A model generated the notes under the pieces. It was not told where the DNA came from, searched no databases, and saw only the letters and a program-made list of their open reading frames with translations. Positions 6,283 to 9,190 of a stretch of DNA of 9,190 bases are shown here, piece by piece (position 1 is the first letter of the stretch; each line of letters starts with the position of its first letter). A program made the position numbers and the translations under genes. The DNA comes from Flexicrinis sp001567485. GTDB lineage: Bacteria > Chloroflexota > Anaerolineae > Aggregatilineales > Phototrophicaceae. The stretch lies in the NCBI GenBank assembly GCA_030263635.1, contig SZPI01000116.1, positions 1-9,190 on the forward strand, written 5' to 3'.

Positions 6283-7407
6283 CTAAAACGTCGCGTTGAG
6301 CGCCGCCAGCACGACATCGATAGGCGTGAAGATCGTCGCCATGGCCGACCCGGCGAACAACAGCCCGACGGCTTTGTTCTCCGCGCCGTCGACCACCAGC
6401 GACCCCGAGTCGCCGCCTTGACTGAACGGCTGGGCGATGATCTGCCCGGTGAAGCGCGCGGTGCGTGGGCCGCGCACGGTGACATAGCCGACGTTCACGG
6501 TCGCGTTGAGCAGGGTAATCATGGACTGCGTGTAATCGGTGGTGCGGCCGGCTTTGCGCACCGCCATGCCGATCTGCGGCGCTTTAGTGCCGGTGATCGT
6601 GCCGATATGCCGGATGTCGGTCGAAAACGCGGTCGGATCGTTCGGTTTGGCGAGCGCAGCGTCGAGCGCGTTGTCGACGGCGGCGTGCGCCTTAGCGGTC
6701 ACGGCTGCGGACGCGGTCGCGGCTTGCGACGACGCCGTCTCAACCACGCGGCGGTCGCTCCCGCCGATGCGCGCGATTGTATTCGTGAGCGCCACCAGCG
6801 CCGACACCGCCGCGTTACACCCGCCGGGCTGCGGGTTAGGCGTCGGCGTCGGGTTGCCCGGGTCGGGCAGCGGGTTGTCGGCATCTTCGATGTAGCGGAG
6901 CGGGACGTACCGTTCCAGCGTCGCGACCGCGTCGCCGGGGTTTTGGCCGCCGTCAGCCGGGCCGGGCTGCAAGATCGAGTCGCCCACCTGCGCGTCGTTG
7001 CTGTTGGCGAACACATGGTTATTGCTCAGCAGCAGCTTCTCGCCGGTGATCCGATCCTTGACGACCGCGCCCAACGTACCGGCGGTGATGGCGAAATGCC
7101 CGATGCTGACGCCGGGCGGAATCGTCGGGCGAAAGCGTGACGTCGGTGGCAGCAGCTGCAGCGCCTTGAGCTGGCCGACTTCGTAGACATCGGTCGGGAT
7201 GCTGTCGATCTGGCGCGGGATGCGGGCCTCGGCCGACAGCGCCGTCAGCGGCAGCTTGCGTTCGACCAGCGCGACCAGCGCGATCGTATCCGTCCATACC
7301 CCCTCGGTTTCTTTCAGGCCAACGGCTACGCCGACCACATTCGGCTTCGACAGAATCTGGCTTTCGAATGTCGCCTGTACTTGCAGCATCTGCTGTAATA
7401 CGGTCAT
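6283..7407 (-). CDS. Trypsin-like serine protease with N-terminal accessory domain
   Basis: This 374-residue protein starts at the ATG at 7407-7405, preceded by AAAGGGG five bases upstream; the open frame extends further but has no such support. Residues 1-88 form an accessory domain (KPNVVGVAVG, then IPTDVYEVGQLKAL). The protease part follows: IGHFAITAGTLGAVV (102-116), then LLLSNNHVFANSNDAQVGD with H131, DNALDAALA with D249, and FSQGGDSGSLVVD with S334. These fit the His-Asp-Ser triad of chymotrypsin-fold enzymes, specifically the bacterial group with a SNNHVxAN motif resembling plant NAL1. Assigning Asp to D249 rests on its VDAAIA-like context. An insert rich in Pro/Thr and then Ala (about 175-245) separates His from Asp. 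No signal peptide is visible, although the neighbours are envelope proteins, so it is either cytoplasmic or exported by another route. Substrate unknown. Confidence 0.88.
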   Translation of the reverse strand: MTVLQQMLQVQATFESQILSKPNVVGVAVGLKETEGVWTDTIALVALVERKLPLTALSAEARIPRQIDSIPTDVYEVGQLKALQLLPPTSRFRPTIPPGVSIGHFAITAGTLGAVVKDRITGEKLLLSNNHVFANSNDAQVGDSILQPGPADGGQNPGDAVATLERYVPLRYIEDADNPLPDPGNPTPTPNPQPGGCNAAVSALVALTNTIARIGGSDRRVVETASSQAATASAAVTAKAHAAVDNALDAALAKPNDPTAFSTDIRHIGTITGTKAPQIGMAVRKAGRTTDYTQSMITLLNATVNVGYVTVRGPRTARFTGQIIAQPFSQGGDSGSLVVDGAENKAVGLLFAGSAMATIFTPIDVVLAALNATF

Positions 7408-7434
7408 ACGGGCCCCTTTCCGCGTTTTACCCGT

Positions 7435-7440
7435 ATTGTA
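7435..7440 (-). promoter_or_regulatory. Candidate -10 box for the protease operon
   Basis: The minus strand reads TACAAT at 7440-7435, 27 bases before the protease ATG. This is one mismatch from TATAAT. The expected -35 position is poor. The box lies in the 70-base region shared with the divergent lipoprotein gene. Confidence 0.5.
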
Positions 7441-7460
7441 ACCCTTTTCGCGGCGCGCCG

Positions 7461-7469
7461 TGCTATACT
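7461..7469 (+). promoter_or_regulatory. Extended -10 promoter placed for a leaderless mRNA
   Basis: TGCTATACT at 7461-7469 is an extended -10 element (TGn followed by a near-consensus box). Only eight bases separate it from the ATG at 7478, so transcription should begin at or within a base or two of the start codon. No ribosome binding site fits in between, and no good -35 box is seen. This spacing is typical of leaderless transcripts. Confidence 0.55.
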
Positions 7470-7477
7470 GAGCCGCG

Positions 7478-8653
7478 ATGCAAACGACGGTGCGACTGTT
7501 GGTGGGGTTGATCTTGGCACTGGTGCTCGCGAGCTGCGAGACCGGTGCGGTTGTGTTTGCGCCAACGCCGCTGCCGCCTGATCTTTCACCGCGCACGATC
7601 AGCCACCCGTCCGGCGCGTTCTCCCTGCAAGTCCCGCCAGATTGGGCGGTCTACACGCAGGACTCGAACGCGATCGCCAGCATGTCGTTCAGCCCGCCCG
7701 GTTACGACTCCCCCGTCCTCACGGCCGCGTCGATCCTGCTGGCGCAGCCCGGCGATGTCCAACAGCTTGCCAACGACTACCAGACGATTCACCGTCCCGA
7801 CCTGCGCCGGTACGTCGAGACCGCGCGTGAGCAGCAGCCTGACGGATCGTGGCGCTTCAGCGGCGTGCGCACCCTCAGCGACGGGTCGCAAGTCCCGCTG
7901 AATACGTTCTTTGCGCTCAATGGGGCACAGGTACTGCTGATCGAGGCGGTCGTCACAGGCGACGAGGCGCTGCGTGCATCGAACGAATACGCGGTCAACT
8001 CACTGCGGCCCGGTCTCGCGCCGACCTTAACCCCCTCCGATTTATCGGCGCTGTCGTTCGTCAACACCGCTGCCTACGAAATCCTCAACACGGCGGCATG
8101 GACGAACCCGACCGGCGTACTGTTCGTCACCGGCGAGATCGCCAACCACACCGCCCTCGCGCTTGAGCCGATTCCGGTGCGCGTCGCGCTGCTGAACGCG
8201 GCCGGCGAGGTCGTGACCGAAGCCAGCGACAGCACGATGGGCTATGCGGTGAAGGCCGGCGGATTCGCGCCGTTCAGCCTGCGTTTCGGTCAGGGCCAGC
8301 CCATTGACACCGTGCGCTTCCGCGTGCTGTTGGGCGACGATCCGACCCGTCCGCTAAGCGGCGTCATCGTCGGCGCGCCGGACTTATCGTGGACGGACGA
8401 GTCGACGTTCACGCCCGAAGGCCACCTGATCGTCAGCGGGACGGTGACCAACACGGGCAACCTACCCGTGCGCGACCCGCTGGCGGTGATCACCGTGTTC
8501 GACGGCTCCGGCGATGTCATCGGCGCGTGGTTCCAGCCGCTGCTCACGCCGGTCATCGGCGCGGGCGAGACGGTGAATTACGAGGTGCGGGTGCTGGAAC
8601 TCGGCGGTGGCGCGCGCAACTACATCGTCGATATACAGGCGCGTGGAGGCTGA
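7478..8653 (+). CDS. Lipoprotein with PsbP-like N-terminal region and Ig-like C-terminal repeats
   Basis: This 391-residue protein opens with a clear lipoprotein signal: R6, hydrophobic 7-17 and lipobox LASC with C20. Residues about 40-178 start with HPSGAFSLQVPPDW and end in ANSLRP-like YAVNSLRP. That resembles small PsbP/Mog1-like domains (DUF1795 type) found in lipoproteins; I rate this fold call as moderate. The C-terminal half holds two Ig-like units of the kind seen in FxLYD-type domains: VTGEIANHTALALEPIPVRV (217-236) and VSGTVTNTGNLPVRDPL (319-335), the second ending in PVIGAGETVNYEVRV (358-372). No catalytic motif is visible, so binding or envelope maintenance is the most that can be inferred. 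The gene diverges from the protease operon. It is the first gene of a likely unit with the 86-residue gene 1 base downstream. Confidence 0.85.
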   Translation: MQTTVRLLVGLILALVLASCETGAVVFAPTPLPPDLSPRTISHPSGAFSLQVPPDWAVYTQDSNAIASMSFSPPGYDSPVLTAASILLAQPGDVQQLANDYQTIHRPDLRRYVETAREQQPDGSWRFSGVRTLSDGSQVPLNTFFALNGAQVLLIEAVVTGDEALRASNEYAVNSLRPGLAPTLTPSDLSALSFVNTAAYEILNTAAWTNPTGVLFVTGEIANHTALALEPIPVRVALLNAAGEVVTEASDSTMGYAVKAGGFAPFSLRFGQGQPIDTVRFRVLLGDDPTRPLSGVIVGAPDLSWTDESTFTPEGHLIVSGTVTNTGNLPVRDPLAVITVFDGSGDVIGAWFQPLLTPVIGAGETVNYEVRVLELGGGARNYIVDIQARGG

Positions 8654-8654
8654 A

Positions 8655-8915
8655 ATGGGCTTACCCGCGCGTTGGATCAGTCCGATCCACGGCGAATGCC
8701 TGTCCGCATACGCGGCGGAGGCCTACCTGCGCGAACACCATGTCCCCTGCCGCGTCAAGCGGGGTTCACTGTACATCCCGGCACAGACGGAACAGCGCTT
8801 CGATCCGGTTGAGACGCCGATGGGCCGAATGTTCCCGATGTCGCAGCTCGAAGCGATCCTCGACATGATTCGCTCACTAGCGCCCGGCTCCGAAGCGGAC
8901 TATAATCCGGATTAG
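8655..8915 (+). CDS. Conserved-looking 86-residue protein of unknown function
   Basis: I do not recognise this gene with confidence. It begins 1 base after the lipoprotein stop, with GGAGG at 8645-8649 five bases before the ATG, so the two are almost certainly co-translated. The predicted protein is soluble, with no signal peptide or membrane segment. It has two cysteines (15 and 32). A helix-then-strand pattern, AAEAYLREHHVPCRVKRG followed by SLYIP (20-42), loosely recalls DUF2007-type small domains, in which a helix and 'gI' turn precede a strand with a VP motif. That is a weak structural analogy. The C-terminal half contains MSQLEAILDMIRSL (62-75), likely a helix, and an acidic end. The good ribosome binding site and tight spacing argue that it is real. 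Confidence 0.75.
   Translation: MGLPARWISPIHGECLSAYAAEAYLREHHVPCRVKRGSLYIPAQTEQRFDPVETPMGRMFPMSQLEAILDMIRSLAPGSEADYNPD
8901..8906 (+). promoter_or_regulatory. Candidate -10 box for the metal-binding protein gene
   Basis: A perfect TATAAT lies at 8901-8906, within the last codons of the 86-residue gene and 42 bases before the ATG at 8949. The -35 region is poor. It would allow the metal-binding protein to be expressed separately from the genes upstream. Because it is coding sequence (for Tyr-Asn), the match may be incidental. Confidence 0.4.
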
Positions 8916-8916
8916 C

Positions 8917-8932
8917 AGCATATCGTGATGCT
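8917..8932. promoter_or_regulatory. Dyad element in the leader of the metal-binding protein gene
   Basis: AGCAT at 8917-8921 and ATGCT at 8928-8932 are inverted around six bases. The element lies just downstream of the expected start of transcription, where a repressor would act. Arms of five bases arise by chance fairly often, so this is a weak operator candidate. Confidence 0.25.
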
Positions 8933-8948
8933 TGGATGGAAGGTCACC

Positions 8949-9155
8949 ATGGAAACCAAGACAGTCGTCGTGCCGAATATCGGCTGCAACGGATGTGTCA
9001 ATTCAATCAAGACGGAAGTCAGCGAAATCCCCGGCGTGGTGAAGGTGGACGGCGTTGTCGACGCCAAGACCGTGACCGTGCAGTGGCAGGATCCCGCGAC
9101 ATGGGCGGCGATTGAAGCGAAGATGCGCGAGATCGACTACGCGCCGCAGTCTTAG
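8949..9155 (+). CDS. Small heavy-metal-associated (HMA) domain protein, CopZ-like
   Basis: This 68-residue protein is a single HMA domain of ferredoxin-like fold. The metal site is CNGC at 13-16, in NIGCNGCVNSIKTEV, followed by IPGVVKVDG and the strand TVTVQW. Proteins of this type carry Cu(I) or other soft metals in the cytoplasm and hand them to P-type ATPases or regulators. The usual Met before the first Cys is replaced by Ile-Gly, so the metal cannot be named from sequence. GGAAGG at 8938-8943 lies five bases before the ATG, which rules against the GTG at 8925 in the same frame. No metal ATPase or regulator is visible in the window; a partner may lie beyond the right edge. Confidence 0.9.
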   Translation: METKTVVVPNIGCNGCVNSIKTEVSEIPGVVKVDGVVDAKTVTVQWQDPATWAAIEAKMREIDYAPQS

Positions 9156-9190
9156 CCCCCAAGCCGGCAGTGAGAGGGTAGCCATCCCCT

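Noticed and set aside
6277..7140. Plus-strand open frame of 287 codons opposite the protease
   Set aside because: Arg/Gly/Val-rich shadow frame. The minus strand carries the full catalytic triad in context.
7408..7596. 63-residue N-terminal extension of the protease frame
   Set aside because: It would cross the divergent promoter region and the start of the lipoprotein gene. It has no similarity to a signal peptide, and the ATG at 7407 has a good ribosome binding site.
9165..9190. AGGG/CCCT arms at the right edge as a terminator for the metal-binding gene
   Set aside because: The stem is only about four base pairs and the sequence is cut by the window, so it cannot be judged.

Overview
The window is GC-rich DNA from a bacterium that exports many proteins. 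It holds nine protein-coding genes packed closely on both strands. I see no rRNA, tRNA, insertion sequence, CRISPR array or phage gene, and no gene-free stretch over 300 bases. Pro/Thr-rich linkers, long Ala-Thr-Gln repeats, lipoproteins built from Ig-like, SH3b and CARDB modules, and the style of the two peptidases suggest a member of the Chloroflexota (Anaerolineae-like). That placement rests on protein style, not on a marker gene.

Layout. (1) Positions 1-2756, minus strand: 3'-truncated gene for a secreted von Willebrand A protein with an intact MIDAS, four tandem Ig-like repeats and a very long Ala/Thr/Gln-rich helical tail. (2) A 146-base divergent intergenic region with a promoter candidate on each strand. 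(3) 2903-4478, plus strand: gatC, an amidotransferase subunit without gatA or gatB beside it, followed 4 bases later by a secreted HExxH metallopeptidase. (4) 4479-4582: convergent intergenic region with strong inverted repeats, probably a shared terminator. (5) 7407 down to 4583, minus strand, probable operon: a trypsin-like serine protease with an N-terminal accessory domain, a 100-residue protein that is a free-standing paralogue of that accessory domain, and an Ig/SH3b/CARDB lipoprotein. (6) 7408-7477: compact divergent promoter region. (7) 7478-9155, plus strand: a lipoprotein that may be read from a leaderless mRNA, an 86-residue unknown protein 1 base downstream, and a small CxxC heavy-metal-binding protein.

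Apart from gatC, the cargo is mostly envelope or extracellular: adhesion or scaffold modules, two peptidases, two lipoproteins and a metal carrier. The most distinctive unit is the protease plus its solo accessory-domain paralogue, which carries an EF-hand-like Asp loop that the protease copy lacks. This could be a protease/modulator pair, but that is inference.
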